Assembly (NCBI RefSeq): GCF_013186535.1
Contig: NZ_JABMCZ010000005.1
Coordinates: 1-64,000 of the forward strand
DNA length: 64,000 nt
Direction: 5' to 3'
DNA from: Nocardia terpenica
Lineage (GTDB): Bacteria; Actinomycetota; Actinomycetes; Mycobacteriales; Mycobacteriaceae
The notes beneath the pieces are model-generated. The model did not search any database, was not told where the DNA came from, and saw only the letters and a program-made list of their open reading frames with translations. A program made the translations under genes and the position numbers. Shown here piece by piece: positions 35,501 through 43,782 of this stretch (position 1 is the first letter of the stretch; the number at the start of each line of letters is the position of its first letter).

Positions 35501-36214
35501 TTCGCCGACACCAAGGTTCAGCCCCGCGCCGTCATCACCTCCCCCGAATGGTCGGGCAGCGAGACCGGCGGCCGCCGCTACTCGGCGTTCACCATCAACG
35601 TCGAACGCCTCAAACCCTGGCACACCCTCACCGGCCGCCAGCACTTCTTCCTCGACCACGACTGGATCCACGAATTCGGCGAAGCCCTGCCCATCTACCG
35701 GCCGCCGCTGAACCTGCTGGCCCACGTCGGGGCGCCCGAGCACGACGGCCGCCCCGAGATCGTGGTCCGCTACCTGACCCCGCACTCGAAATGGTCCATC
35801 CACTCCACCTACCAGGACAACCTGCACATGCTGACCCTGTTCCGCGGCGGCCCCACCCTCTGGATCAGCCCCGCCGACGCGGCCGCGATCGGCGCCGCTG
35901 ACAACGACTGGATCGAGGCACACAACCGCAACGGCATCGTGGTGTGCCGGGCCGTGGTCTCCCACCGCATGCCCACCGGCACGGTGTTCCTGTATCACAC
36001 CACCGACCGGCAGGTGAACGTGCCGCGCACCGAACACACCGGCCGCCGCGGCGGCAACGACAACTCCCTGACCCGGATCATGATCAAACCCACGCATCTG
36101 ATCGGCGGCTACGCCCAATTCTGTTACGGCTTCAACTATCACGGCCCCACCGGGCCCCAACGCGACGAGCTCACCGTGCTGCGGCGGCGCTCCCAGGAGG
36201 TGGACTACCGATGA
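32516..36214 (+). CDS. narG: Respiratory nitrate reductase alpha subunit
   Basis: A 1232-residue molybdopterin oxidoreductase. The N-terminal FeS site HGVNCTGSCSW (His65, Cys69, Cys73) plus Cys108 binds the [4Fe-4S] FS0 cluster. Asp234 in FYDWYSDLP is the Mo ligand equivalent to E. coli Asp222. QTDVPES and RTPDAHF follow as in NarG. There is no twin-arginine leader typical of periplasmic Nap, so the active site faces the cytoplasm as in NarGHI. It reduces nitrate to nitrite with quinol electrons. GGAGG lies 11 nt before ATG 32516. The stop overlaps the narH start (ATGA). Confidence 0.96.
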   Translation: MSSDRTIRAAESARDAAEAVLRAAQFFFPGHPSPDGRVLYRDDARPAEEFYRERWRHDREIRSTHGVNCTGSCSWKVHVKDGIITWETQATDYPSTGPDTPEYEPRGCPRGASFSWYTYSPARVRYPYVRGVLLDAWRAAKARHRDPVHAWAALVADEPTATAYKRARGRGGFVRSSWPEVLELIAAAHVHTIGRWGPDRIVGFSPIPAMSMVSYAAGTRFLSLIGATISSFYDWYSDLPIASPQVFGDQTDVPESGDWWNAAYLILWGTNLPITRTPDAHFMTEARYRGQKVVVVSPDYSDHTKFADEWLPAAPGTDAALAMAMGHVILTEFHRDRPVPYFRRYASTYTDLPFLITLTDRDGDHLPAKFLTAADLGDTDPAAAFKTVVLDEDSGEPAVPGGSLGFRWAGEAGRWNLRLGGLRPALSLHGRPGAGAVTVALPRFDRADTDRDAAILRRAVPALRIGDHLVTTVFDLVMAQYGVARAGLPGDWPTGYDDATVPYTPAWQEAITGVPAAAATRVAREFARTAERSGGRAMIAMGAGTNHWFHSDQIYRTFLALLHLCGCQGVNGGGWAHYVGQEKVRPLTGWSHLAFAYDWCQPTRHMAGTPLWWLATGQWRYEGFAADVFTSPLAAGTLTGATVPDCHALAARLGWMPSHPTFDRNPLDLCGDADAAGVPVADHIVDQLSRGALRFAAEDPDAPHNYPRVLTVWRANLFASSMKGHEYLLRHLLGTDDEVTAPETPPALRPTGVRWRTPAPVGKLDLSVAIDFRMTSTCLYSDIVLPAATWYEKHDLSSTDMHPFVHSFSPAIAPPWQTRTDFTIFADLAAHFSALAATHLGVRRDVVATPLAHDTPDELAQPHGRVRDWRRGDCDPIPGVTMPTLTVVERDYGAVAQKMAAIGPLLDTAGTTTKGLTWIPDTEIDYLRRHNGVARHGVAAGRPSIARDDQFCEAILALSATTNGRLAVEGFRALERQTGTALADLAEERAGDRITFADTKVQPRAVITSPEWSGSETGGRRYSAFTINVERLKPWHTLTGRQHFFLDHDWIHEFGEALPIYRPPLNLLAHVGAPEHDGRPEIVVRYLTPHSKWSIHSTYQDNLHMLTLFRGGPTLWISPADAAAIGAADNDWIEAHNRNGIVVCRAVVSHRMPTGTVFLYHTTDRQVNVPRTEHTGRRGGNDNSLTRIMIKPTHLIGGYAQFCYGFNYHGPTGPQRDELTVLRRRSQEVDYR

Positions 36215-37806
36215 AGGTCATGGCACAGATCGCGATGGTGATGAACCTGGACAAATGCCTGGGCTGCCACACCTGCTCGGTCACCTGCAAACAAACCTGG
36301 ACCAACCGGCCCGGCAGCGAATACGCCTGGTTCAACAACGTCGAAACCAAACCCGGCAGCGGCTACCCGCACCGCTACGAAGACCAGACCCGCTGGCGCG
36401 GCGGCTGGACACTGGACCGCCGCGGCCGACTGAAACTGCGCGCCGGCGGGCGAATCCACAAGCTGCTCAACCTGTTCCACAACCCCGACCTGCCCGCACT
36501 CGACGACTACTACGAGCCCTGGACCTACGACTACGAGCAGCTGACCACCGCCCCCCTGTCCGACACCGCCCCCACCGCCGCCCCCCGCTCCCAGCTCACC
36601 GGCCGCCGCCTGCCGCCGCGGCGCGGCCCCAACTGGGACGACGACCTCGCCGGATCCCCCGTCCACGCCGCCGCCGACCCCAACCTGGACGCCCTCGCCG
36701 ACCGGGTGCGCCTGGACTTCGAGCACGCGTTCATGTTCTACCTGCCCCGCATCTGCGAACACTGCCTCAACCCCTCCTGCGTCGCGTCCTGCCCGTCGGG
36801 GGCGATGTACAAGCGGGTCGAGGACGGCATCGTGCTCGTCGACCAGAACCGCTGCCGCGGCTGGCGATTCTGCGTCTCCGGCTGCCCCTACAAGAAGGTG
36901 TATTTCAACCACCACACCGGCAAGGCCGAGAAATGCACCTTCTGCTACCCGCGCATCGAGAACGGCCAGCCCACCATCTGCTCGGAAACCTGCGTCGGCC
37001 GACTGCGCCACCTCGGCGTCGTGCTCTACGACGCCGACGCGGTCACCGCCGCCGCCTCGGTCCCCGACGACACCGGCCTGTACCCGGCGCAACTGTCGGT
37101 GTTCCTCGACCCGCACGACCCGGCCGTGGCCGCCCAGGCCGAACGCGACGGCATCGCCGCGGACTGGCTCGACGCCGCCCGCCGCTCCCCGGTGTACGCG
37201 CTCATCGCCCGCTACCGCGTCGCGCTGCCGCTGCACCCGGAATTCCGCACCCTGCCCATGGTCTGGTACATCCCGCCGCTGTCCCCGGTCGTCGACGCCG
37301 CCCACGCCGCCGGCCGCCACGGCGACAACCCCGACGACGTATTCGCCACCATCGACGAGCTGCGCATCCCCCTCGAGTACCTCGCCAGCCTGTTCACCGC
37401 CGGGGACACCGTCCCCGTCGCCCGCTCGCTGCGGGTGCTCACCGTGCTGCGCGAGCACATGCGGCGCACACAGTTCGGCGAGCCCGGCGACGACCGCGCC
37501 GCCGCCGCGGTCGGGCTCACCGCCACCGACCTCGACGACCTCTACCGCATCCTCGCCATCGCCAAATACGACGAACGCTACGTGATCCCGCGCGTGCACG
37601 CCGAAGACAGCGGCGGCCACCTCGCCCAGCACTGCCCCGTCGGCTACCCCGACACCACGCACCCGGACACCACCGGGCACAACGGCGCCGGCCAGTTCCG
37701 CGACACCGACGGCCGCCTGCGATTCAACCTGCTCGGCTGGAACGGCTCCACCCCCGCGACACCCCGAACACGCTCGTGCTGCACGCGATGCTGTCGATCC
37801 TGCTGA
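36211..37806 (+). CDS. narH: Respiratory nitrate reductase beta subunit
   Basis: A 531-residue iron-sulfur protein. Four Cys clusters are visible: CLGCHTCSVTCKQTW near residue 16, CEHCLNPSCVASCP, CRGWRFCVSGCP, where Trp replaces one Cys and marks the [3Fe-4S] site, and CTFCYPRIENGQPTICSETC. It carries electrons from NarI heme b to NarG. CAGGAGG precedes ATG 36211. The C-terminus (after LLGWNGS) overlaps the narJ start by 31 bp and ends in an odd Cys/Arg-rich tail CCTRCCRSC, so the last 20 residues may be atypical. Confidence 0.95.
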   Translation: MKVMAQIAMVMNLDKCLGCHTCSVTCKQTWTNRPGSEYAWFNNVETKPGSGYPHRYEDQTRWRGGWTLDRRGRLKLRAGGRIHKLLNLFHNPDLPALDDYYEPWTYDYEQLTTAPLSDTAPTAAPRSQLTGRRLPPRRGPNWDDDLAGSPVHAAADPNLDALADRVRLDFEHAFMFYLPRICEHCLNPSCVASCPSGAMYKRVEDGIVLVDQNRCRGWRFCVSGCPYKKVYFNHHTGKAEKCTFCYPRIENGQPTICSETCVGRLRHLGVVLYDADAVTAAASVPDDTGLYPAQLSVFLDPHDPAVAAQAERDGIAADWLDAARRSPVYALIARYRVALPLHPEFRTLPMVWYIPPLSPVVDAAHAAGRHGDNPDDVFATIDELRIPLEYLASLFTAGDTVPVARSLRVLTVLREHMRRTQFGEPGDDRAAAAVGLTATDLDDLYRILAIAKYDERYVIPRVHAEDSGGHLAQHCPVGYPDTTHPDTTGHNGAGQFRDTDGRLRFNLLGWNGSTPATPRTRSCCTRCCRSC

Positions 37807-38381
37807 ACTACCCCGACGAGCGGGTGCTGTCCCAGCGCGACGCCATCACCGCCGCCCTGCCCCACCTGGGCGCGGGTCCCGCCCGCGCCGCGGTCGCCGG
37901 ATTCCTCGGCTGGCTCGACGCCGCCGCCCCCGCCGCGGCCGCCGAAACCTACGTCACCACCTTCGATCTCGCGCGCCGGCGCAGCCTGCACCTCACCTAC
38001 TACCGCTACGGCGACACCCGCGCCCGCGGCATGGCGCTGCTGACCCTCAAACACCTCTACCGCCGCGCCGGGCACCACGCGCCCGACTCCGAACTGCCCG
38101 ACTTCCTGCCGCTCATCCTGGAATTCACCGTCATGGACCCCGCCGCCGGCCACGACATCCTCTCCCGCTGCCGCGACGGCCTGGAACTGCTCACCGACGC
38201 CCTGCACGACATCGACAGCCCCTACGCGCCGCTGCTGGACACCGTCCGCGACACCCTGCCCGCCCTGCCCGCCGCCGAACGGAAACGACTGCGCGCCTTG
38301 GCCGCCGACGGCCCACCCCGCGAAGACGTCGGGCTCGAACCGTTCGCGCCGCCGGAGTATCTCACCGGGAGCCCGCGATGA
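37776..38381 (+). CDS. narJ: Nitrate reductase molybdenum-cofactor assembly chaperone
   Basis: A 201-residue all-helical TorD/NarJ-type chaperone. It opens with MLSILLNYPDERVL, the family's usual SLLLxYPD motif. It then has TYVTTFDLARRRSLHLTYYRYGDTRARG and LPDFLPLILEFT, both diagnostic for NarJ. It binds apo-NarG to insert the Mo cofactor and is not part of the final enzyme. GTG 37776 is taken as start, with ATG 37788 as alternative; no Shine-Dalgarno site is seen, so coupling to narH translation is likely. Its stop overlaps the narI start. Confidence 0.92.
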   Translation: MLHAMLSILLNYPDERVLSQRDAITAALPHLGAGPARAAVAGFLGWLDAAAPAAAAETYVTTFDLARRRSLHLTYYRYGDTRARGMALLTLKHLYRRAGHHAPDSELPDFLPLILEFTVMDPAAGHDILSRCRDGLELLTDALHDIDSPYAPLLDTVRDTLPALPAAERKRLRALAADGPPREDVGLEPFAPPEYLTGSPR

Positions 38382-39121
38382 GCGCCGCGCAACTGTGGTG
38401 GTGGGTCATCCTGCCCTACCTGGCGCTGACCACTTTCGTCGTCGGCCACATCTGGCGGTGGCGCCACGACCAATTCGGGTGGACCAGCCGCTCGAGCCAA
38501 CTGCAGGAAGGCAAACTGCTGCGCTGGGGCGGGCCGATGTTCCACTACGCCACCTTCGCCGCGATCGGCGGCCACGTCGTCGGCATCCTGATCCCCGAAT
38601 CGTTCACCCGCGCCCTCGGCATCCCCGAACCCGTCTACCGCTGGTTCTCCGCCGGCGCGGGCACCGTCGCCGTGTTCGGAATCCTCGGCGGCGTCGGCAT
38701 TCTCGCCTACCGGCGGCTCACCGTGGCGCGCATCCGCGCCGCCACCAGCGCCCTGGACTGGGTCGCGTTCACCCTGCTCGGGCTCATCATCGTGCTCGGG
38801 ATGATCCCCACCGTCGCGGTCAACCTGCTCGGCGCGGGCTACGACTACCGCGAAAGCGTCGCCCTCTGGTTCCGCGGACTGCTCACCGGCGACCCCGACG
38901 TCGCCGCCATCGCGCACGCACCGATGCTGTATCAGGTGCACGCCACCGCCGCCTGGGCCATCCTGGCGCTGTGGCCGTTCACCCGCCTCGTCCACGCCTG
39001 GAGCTACCCGCTGTGGTACCTGTGGCGGCCCTACATCCTCTACCGCCACCGCCCCGGCACCCGCCCCACCGAACCCGGCACCGGCGGCCGCCGCTGGCAA
39101 CGCATCGGCACCAGAAACTGA
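38378..39121 (+). CDS. narI: Respiratory nitrate reductase gamma subunit (cytochrome b)
   Basis: A 247-residue membrane protein with five transmembrane helices and the NarI heme-ligand pattern: GHIWRWRHDQFGWTSRSSQ after helix 1, GPMFHYATFAAIGGHVVGIL in helix 2 and YQVHATAAWAILALWPFTRLVHAW in helix 5, giving the paired His ligands of two b hemes. It takes electrons from menaquinol on the outer face and passes them to NarH. Starts inside the narJ stop (ATGA). No narK transporter gene follows; the next gene is convergent. Confidence 0.95.
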   Translation: MSAAQLWWWVILPYLALTTFVVGHIWRWRHDQFGWTSRSSQLQEGKLLRWGGPMFHYATFAAIGGHVVGILIPESFTRALGIPEPVYRWFSAGAGTVAVFGILGGVGILAYRRLTVARIRAATSALDWVAFTLLGLIIVLGMIPTVAVNLLGAGYDYRESVALWFRGLLTGDPDVAAIAHAPMLYQVHATAAWAILALWPFTRLVHAWSYPLWYLWRPYILYRHRPGTRPTEPGTGGRRWQRIGTRN

Positions 39122-39170
39122 CCGAACCACACCGGCACCGGACACCTTCCGGGCCCGGCGGCCGGGGCGC

Positions 39171-40010
39171 TCAGCGGGTCGGCCACACCCCGCGCAGCTG
39201 CTCGGCCGCCGCCGGGCCCTGCCGCACACCCGCCGCATAGGCGGGAGCCAGAGCGGCGGGATCGAACACGTCCGGGCCGAACGCCGCCACCGACTCCGCG
39301 TCGGGAACCACCGAAATCACCGTGGCCGCACCCAGATCGCGGTCGCTGGGAATACGGGCGAACAAGTGCGCGAGGGGTTCGACGATCACGACGACCTGCG
39401 CGCCCGCCGCCAGGTCCGCGTTCACCGGGGAGCGGGTGCCGCCGTCGAAATAGGCGTGCCCGGCCACCGGGATCGGCGCAAACACCCCCGGCACCGCCGT
39501 ACTCGACGCCAGCGCCTGCCCCAGCGACGCCGCCCCCGACCGCGTCCACACCTGCAGCTCCCCGGTGCCGACATCCACCGCGGTGATCAGCAGTTCCCGC
39601 TGCGGCCACGCCGTGGCCCCGACCAGGGCGGTCATCCGGGCCACATGCTCGTGCGGCGCACCGGTTTCCGCCGTCAGCGCCAGCTGCCCGGCGCGGCGGC
39701 GGGCCTGCACCGGATCGCCGGGCTGCGCCAGGACCGCGAAGATCGACCCCACCAGCTCCCAATCCACCTGGTACGCCGCGGAATCCGCGGGCCGCGCGGT
39801 CAGGATCCGGGCCGGATCGTCACCGGCGGCCAGCACCGCGCCCACCACCGCACCGGCCGAGGTGCCGACGAACCGGTCCGCGGCCGCCGCATCGATCCCC
39901 GCCGCCCGCAACCCCACCATCAACCCGGTCATCCAGGACAAACCCACCGGGCCACCGCCGCCCAGCACCAAAGCCAGACCACAACCGGTGCCCGCGACAG
40001 CATCAGCCAT
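39171..40010 (-). CDS. Patatin-like phospholipase
   Basis: A 279-residue patatin. The oxyanion motif GGGGPVGLSW (about 17-26), the nucleophile elbow GTSAGAVVG (GxSxG, about 49-57) and the DGGTRSPVN segment with the Asp of the Ser-Asp dyad (about 187-195) are all present. It should hydrolyse acyl lipids; there is no signal peptide. Start ATG 40010; the longer frame upstream is mostly Arg/Pro-rich and overlaps the next gene. It follows the O-acetyltransferase and fusion genes on the same strand. Convergent with narI. Confidence 0.88.
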   Translation of the reverse strand: MADAVAGTGCGLALVLGGGGPVGLSWMTGLMVGLRAAGIDAAAADRFVGTSAGAVVGAVLAAGDDPARILTARPADSAAYQVDWELVGSIFAVLAQPGDPVQARRRAGQLALTAETGAPHEHVARMTALVGATAWPQRELLITAVDVGTGELQVWTRSGAASLGQALASSTAVPGVFAPIPVAGHAYFDGGTRSPVNADLAAGAQVVVIVEPLAHLFARIPSDRDLGAATVISVVPDAESVAAFGPDVFDPAALAPAYAAGVRQGPAAAEQLRGVWPTR

Positions 40011-40111
40011 GGCCGCCACCCTACCGCCGCCGCCCGTTGCGCCGACGGCCGGACGGAATTCGTTGCCCTCCGCACGGAACCCGGTGCCGCACACCAGCAC
40101 CCGCGCCGCGG

Positions 40112-40669
40112 TTACAGCTCGCGCAGGACCCGGCACGGATTGCCCGCCGCGAACACCCGCGCGGGCACCTCCCGGGTGACCACACTGCCCGCGCCGATCA
40201 CCGCGTTCGCGCCGATCTCCACCCCCGGGCACACGATCACCCCGCCGCCCAGCCACGCGTTGTCGCCGATCGTGATGGGGGCCGCGGTCTCCCACCGCTG
40301 GCGGCGCAGCTGGTGATCGTGCATCGGATGCAGCGCGGTCAGCAGTTGCGCGCGCGGGCCGATGGACACGTCGTCGCCGATCACCACCGGCGCGCAATCC
40401 ATCACGATCGCGTCGTAGTTGAGGAAACTGTTGCGGCCCAGCCGGATCAGCGACCCGTAATCGCACTGGAACCGCGGCATGATCCACGACCCCGCCCCGA
40501 TCCCGCCCAGCAGCTCCGCGAGAATCGCCCGCCGCTGCGCATCCTGCCCCGACCGGGTCGCGTTGAACCGGTCCAGCAACCGCCGACAGTGCCGCCGCTC
40601 GGCCACCAACTCCGGATCACTGTCGAGGTAGAGTTCCCCGCGCAGCATGCGTTGCTTGTGCGTGTCCAT
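40112..40669 (-). CDS. Maltose/galactoside-type O-acetyltransferase
   Basis: A 185-residue left-handed beta-helix acetyltransferase of the Maa/LacA group. The N-terminal Mac domain starts KQRMLRGELYLDSDPELVAER. The hexapeptide repeat region includes IMPRFQCDYGSLIRLG, NSFLNYDAIVMDCAPVVIGDD and the catalytic His in LTALHPMHD. It ends NAVIGAGSVVTREVP and GNPCRVLREL. It transfers acetyl from acetyl-CoA to a sugar hydroxyl. ATG 40669 excludes an Arg-rich leader. It starts 46 bp after the fusion gene, so the two are probably co-transcribed. Confidence 0.9.
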   Translation of the reverse strand: MDTHKQRMLRGELYLDSDPELVAERRHCRRLLDRFNATRSGQDAQRRAILAELLGGIGAGSWIMPRFQCDYGSLIRLGRNSFLNYDAIVMDCAPVVIGDDVSIGPRAQLLTALHPMHDHQLRRQRWETAAPITIGDNAWLGGGVIVCPGVEIGANAVIGAGSVVTREVPARVFAAGNPCRVLREL

Positions 40670-40715
40670 ACCGGCAATCCTGCCGACACCGGCCCCGTTC
40701 ACCGAAACCGCTGCG

Positions 40716-43679
40716 TCAGCGACCTTTCCACACCGGCGGACGCTTCTGCGTGAACGCCAACATCCCCTCCGCGGCATCCTCGGACGACAGGGCCGCCCCG
40801 GCGATCTGTCCCTGACGGGTGAACCCTTCCCCGGTCGGCCAGTCCACCGACTCGTCGATAATGCGTTTGCTCGCGGCGACACTCAGCGGCGCGTTGACCG
40901 CGATCCGCTCCGCCAGCGCCAGCGCCGCCTCGAGCGCCCCACCGGGCTCGGTGAGCTCGTTGACCAGGCCGAGTTCGGCGGCGCGGGCCGCGGTGATCGG
41001 GTCGCCGGTCAGCGCCAGCTCCATCGCGATCGCGCGCGGCAGCCGCCGCGCCAGCCGCAGCACACCCCCGCCGACCGCGACCAGGCCGCGCTGGACCTCC
41101 GGGATCCCGAACAGCGAATCCCGGGCGGCCACCACCAGATCCGCCGCCAACGCCAGCTCGCACCCACCCGCCAGCGCCGGACCCTCCACCGCCGCGATCA
41201 GCGGCTTACCCGGCGGCCTCGCCGCGATCCCCAGCGGCCCGCGGCCCTCGGTGACCGGCACCTCACCCCGCGCGGCGGCCTTCAAATCCATTCCGGCACT
41301 GAAATATCCACCCGCCCCCGTCAGGATCGCCACCCGCGCCGCGGGATCGGCCTCGAACCCGTCCAGGGCCCGCTCGATCCCCACCGCGGTCGCCAGATCG
41401 ATCGCGTTGCGCACCTGCGGCCGGTTCACCGTGATCACCGTGACCGCGCCGCGCCGCGCCACCAGCACCGGCGGTGGCGGCGGCGCGGGCAACGCCACCC
41501 GCTCGGACCCCTCGACACGAATCCCGTCCTGCGACACCGTCACCGGCAACCCGAGCAGATCCCCCTCCAGCAGCGCCGCGATCAGCTCGGGCTCGCCGCG
41601 GCGCAGCAGCACCCGCTCCCCGGCCGGGGTGAGCACGCTCAGCACCGCCGCCTCCGGCGCCCCGTCGCGGCCGTGCGGCACCGTATACGCCTCCACCACC
41701 GCCGGACCGCTGTAGCCGCTGCGCGCCGGGCGCGCCGGGGGATGCTCGATGACCGGCCGCAGATGCCGGAACCCGCGGGCGGGTGGCGTCGCCGAATACA
41801 CGCCCAGCGCGTGTTTGGTCATATACCAGCCCAGCGACGTGGCCAGGCCGAAGGATTCGGGCTCGGCCCGCAACGTGGCGACCATCGTCGCGACCGCGTG
41901 CCCGCCGTAGTTGTTGCCCGGGCCGCCGCCGAAGCTCAGCCCACCGGTCACCGACAGCGGCCGCCGTGGATCCTCGAGCGCCAACCCCAGCTCCCGCGCC
42001 GCGATCTGCACCGCCACCGGGAAACACGCGTACAGATCCACATGCCGCACCCGCTCCGGCCCGATCCCGGTGTGCGCCAGCGCCGCCGCGCCCAGCGCCC
42101 GAATCGCCGGGGACGCCGCCAACTCGGCGCGCTCACTGGTGAACCACTCGTCGTGCCCGGACGCGCCCGCGTGAATGAACACCCACTTGTCCTGCGCCAC
42201 CCCCGCCGCCTGCGCCGCCGCCGCACTGCACACCACGATGCCGCTGGCCATATCGACCTGCAGGTTCGCGCATTCGAGCTTGGTGTAGGGCAGCGACACC
42301 ATCCGATTGTCCGGCGACACCGTCGCGATCTGCGCCGCACTGAATTCCCGCGGCCGCCACGCGTATTCGTTGCCCGCCGCGACCGCCGACAGCCGCGACC
42401 ACAACCGCGCGACCGCGGCGGCGTGCTCGGCGGGGGTGCGGCCGAGCCGATGCCGGTTCGCCGACTCCAGCAGCGCATACACCTCGACCGGCGCGATCAG
42501 CCCCGCCGCCGTCTCGGCCGCGTTACCGGCGGGCTTGTCGACGCCGACCGTGCGCGTGGGCCGCACCCCCGGCCCCTGCTCCGGCCACCGCAACACCGTC
42601 CCGGCGCGCTGGGCCGCCGCCTGCGTCGCCCCCGCCTCCGCGCCCGTCACCAGCACGATGTCGTAGTCGCCCGCCGCGACCGCGGCCGCCGCCTCGTTGA
42701 TCAGCAGCTGGCCGCCGTCACCGCCGAAGGCGCTCGACTGCACCGTCTCCACCCCGCCGGCCCCCACCAGTTCGGCCACCGCCGCACCCAGATCCCGGTA
42801 CTGCCACGACGCGCACGCCACCGCGAACACCGCCTGCGCCTGCCGCAGCAGCCCCGCACCCGGCCCGGCGTCGGCGGCCGCGCGGCGCAGCGCCGCCGCC
42901 GCCAGCCGCGCGGGATCGCGGGCCGGATCCGGGTCCCGCTGCACCAGCTGCCCCACCCCCACCAGCACCGGCGTCGCCGGATCCAGCTCCACCCCGGACG
43001 CGACATGCCGCACCGGCGCCCGCGCCCCGCGCGGCCGCGCCGGGCCCGCCGCCGCGATCGCCTCCGGCAGCCGGGCCAGCGAATCGCGCAGGGCCGCACC
43101 GAGACTGCGCGTCACCGACCCACCCAGCGGGCCCTCGATCGGCGGCCCCGCCAGCCCCGCATCGAAGCACACGGTGGTCTCGGATCCGGTGGGCGCCACC
43201 GTGATCCAATACCCCAGCCGCACCCGCTGCGGGCCCTCCCCCCGCACCGCGAACCCCGCCTGCCCGGCCTCGGTCACCGTCCAGCGGATATCGGCGGGCA
43301 ACCCCATCACCAGCGCCTGCTGGGTAAAGGTCAGACCCTCCCGCAACACCCCCGGCGGCAGCCCGCGCCAGCCCGCGTGCGGCGTGAACCACTCACCCAG
43401 CCGCGACAGATCCGCCAGATACGCCGCCACCGCCTCGACCGGCGCCGCGATCACCTGCGCCGCATGCACCGTCGTGGCGAACTCCGCCAGCCCCGGCGGC
43501 GGCACATGCCCCGGCGACACCGCCGCGGGCCGCGCACCGAACACGCCCGCCACCAGCTCCCGCAGCAGCCGCGGATCCCGCCGCGCCGCCCCCACCAGCG
43601 CCGCCCCCACCAGCGCCGCCCCCGCCCGCAACGGCCCGCGCACCGCCCGCAGACGCTCCACACCCGGCACACGCACCAC
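40716..43679 (-). CDS. Three-domain SRPBCC - thiolase-like - enoyl-CoA hydratase fusion
   Basis: A 987-residue single frame with three folds. Residues about 65-215 are an SRPBCC/START-like lipid-binding domain (AAPVEAVAAYLADLSRLGEW). Residues about 230-700 are a thiolase of the mycobacterial acetyl-CoA-acetyltransferase-like type (GGDGGQLLINEAAAAVAAGD, GPGNNYGGHAVATMV, YMTKHALGVYSATPP); the usual nucleophilic Cys is not seen. Residues about 725-987 are a crotonase with AGMDLKAAARG, GGCELALAADLVVA and the catalytic Glu in IPEVQRGL. It would join steps of acyl-CoA or sterol side-chain breakdown in one chain. GTG 43679 has GGAGGAGGG ahead; starting at 43709 would translate the operator. Confidence 0.82.
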   Translation of the reverse strand: MVRVPGVERLRAVRGPLRAGAALVGAALVGAARRDPRLLRELVAGVFGARPAAVSPGHVPPPGLAEFATTVHAAQVIAAPVEAVAAYLADLSRLGEWFTPHAGWRGLPPGVLREGLTFTQQALVMGLPADIRWTVTEAGQAGFAVRGEGPQRVRLGYWITVAPTGSETTVCFDAGLAGPPIEGPLGGSVTRSLGAALRDSLARLPEAIAAAGPARPRGARAPVRHVASGVELDPATPVLVGVGQLVQRDPDPARDPARLAAAALRRAAADAGPGAGLLRQAQAVFAVACASWQYRDLGAAVAELVGAGGVETVQSSAFGGDGGQLLINEAAAAVAAGDYDIVLVTGAEAGATQAAAQRAGTVLRWPEQGPGVRPTRTVGVDKPAGNAAETAAGLIAPVEVYALLESANRHRLGRTPAEHAAAVARLWSRLSAVAAGNEYAWRPREFSAAQIATVSPDNRMVSLPYTKLECANLQVDMASGIVVCSAAAAQAAGVAQDKWVFIHAGASGHDEWFTSERAELAASPAIRALGAAALAHTGIGPERVRHVDLYACFPVAVQIAARELGLALEDPRRPLSVTGGLSFGGGPGNNYGGHAVATMVATLRAEPESFGLATSLGWYMTKHALGVYSATPPARGFRHLRPVIEHPPARPARSGYSGPAVVEAYTVPHGRDGAPEAAVLSVLTPAGERVLLRRGEPELIAALLEGDLLGLPVTVSQDGIRVEGSERVALPAPPPPPVLVARRGAVTVITVNRPQVRNAIDLATAVGIERALDGFEADPAARVAILTGAGGYFSAGMDLKAAARGEVPVTEGRGPLGIAARPPGKPLIAAVEGPALAGGCELALAADLVVAARDSLFGIPEVQRGLVAVGGGVLRLARRLPRAIAMELALTGDPITAARAAELGLVNELTEPGGALEAALALAERIAVNAPLSVAASKRIIDESVDWPTGEGFTRQGQIAGAALSSEDAAEGMLAFTQKRPPVWKGR

Positions 43680-43701
43680 GGCCACCCTCCTCCACGAGTA
43701 T

Positions 43702-43727
43702 GAGACCATTACAAAGGTAATAGTCTC
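43702..43727. promoter_or_regulatory. TetR operator between the fusion gene and its divergent regulator
   Basis: Inverted repeat GAGACCATTAC-AAAG-GTAATAGTCTC: 11-nt arms with one mismatch and a 4-nt spacer. It lies between the two starts (43679 leftward, 43783 rightward) and includes TATGAGACCATTACAAAG-type promoter sequence, so one dimer could shut off both. Confidence 0.7.
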
Positions 43728-43782
43728 GACGGGTCAAGGGCAGCGCCCGCACGATCCGCACGCCAGCACCGGGAGGACGGCA

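Noticed and set aside
32612..36160. 1182-codon leftward frame antisense to narG
   Set aside because: Gly/Val-rich shadow produced by the codon bias of narG; no motif, and narG is unmistakable.
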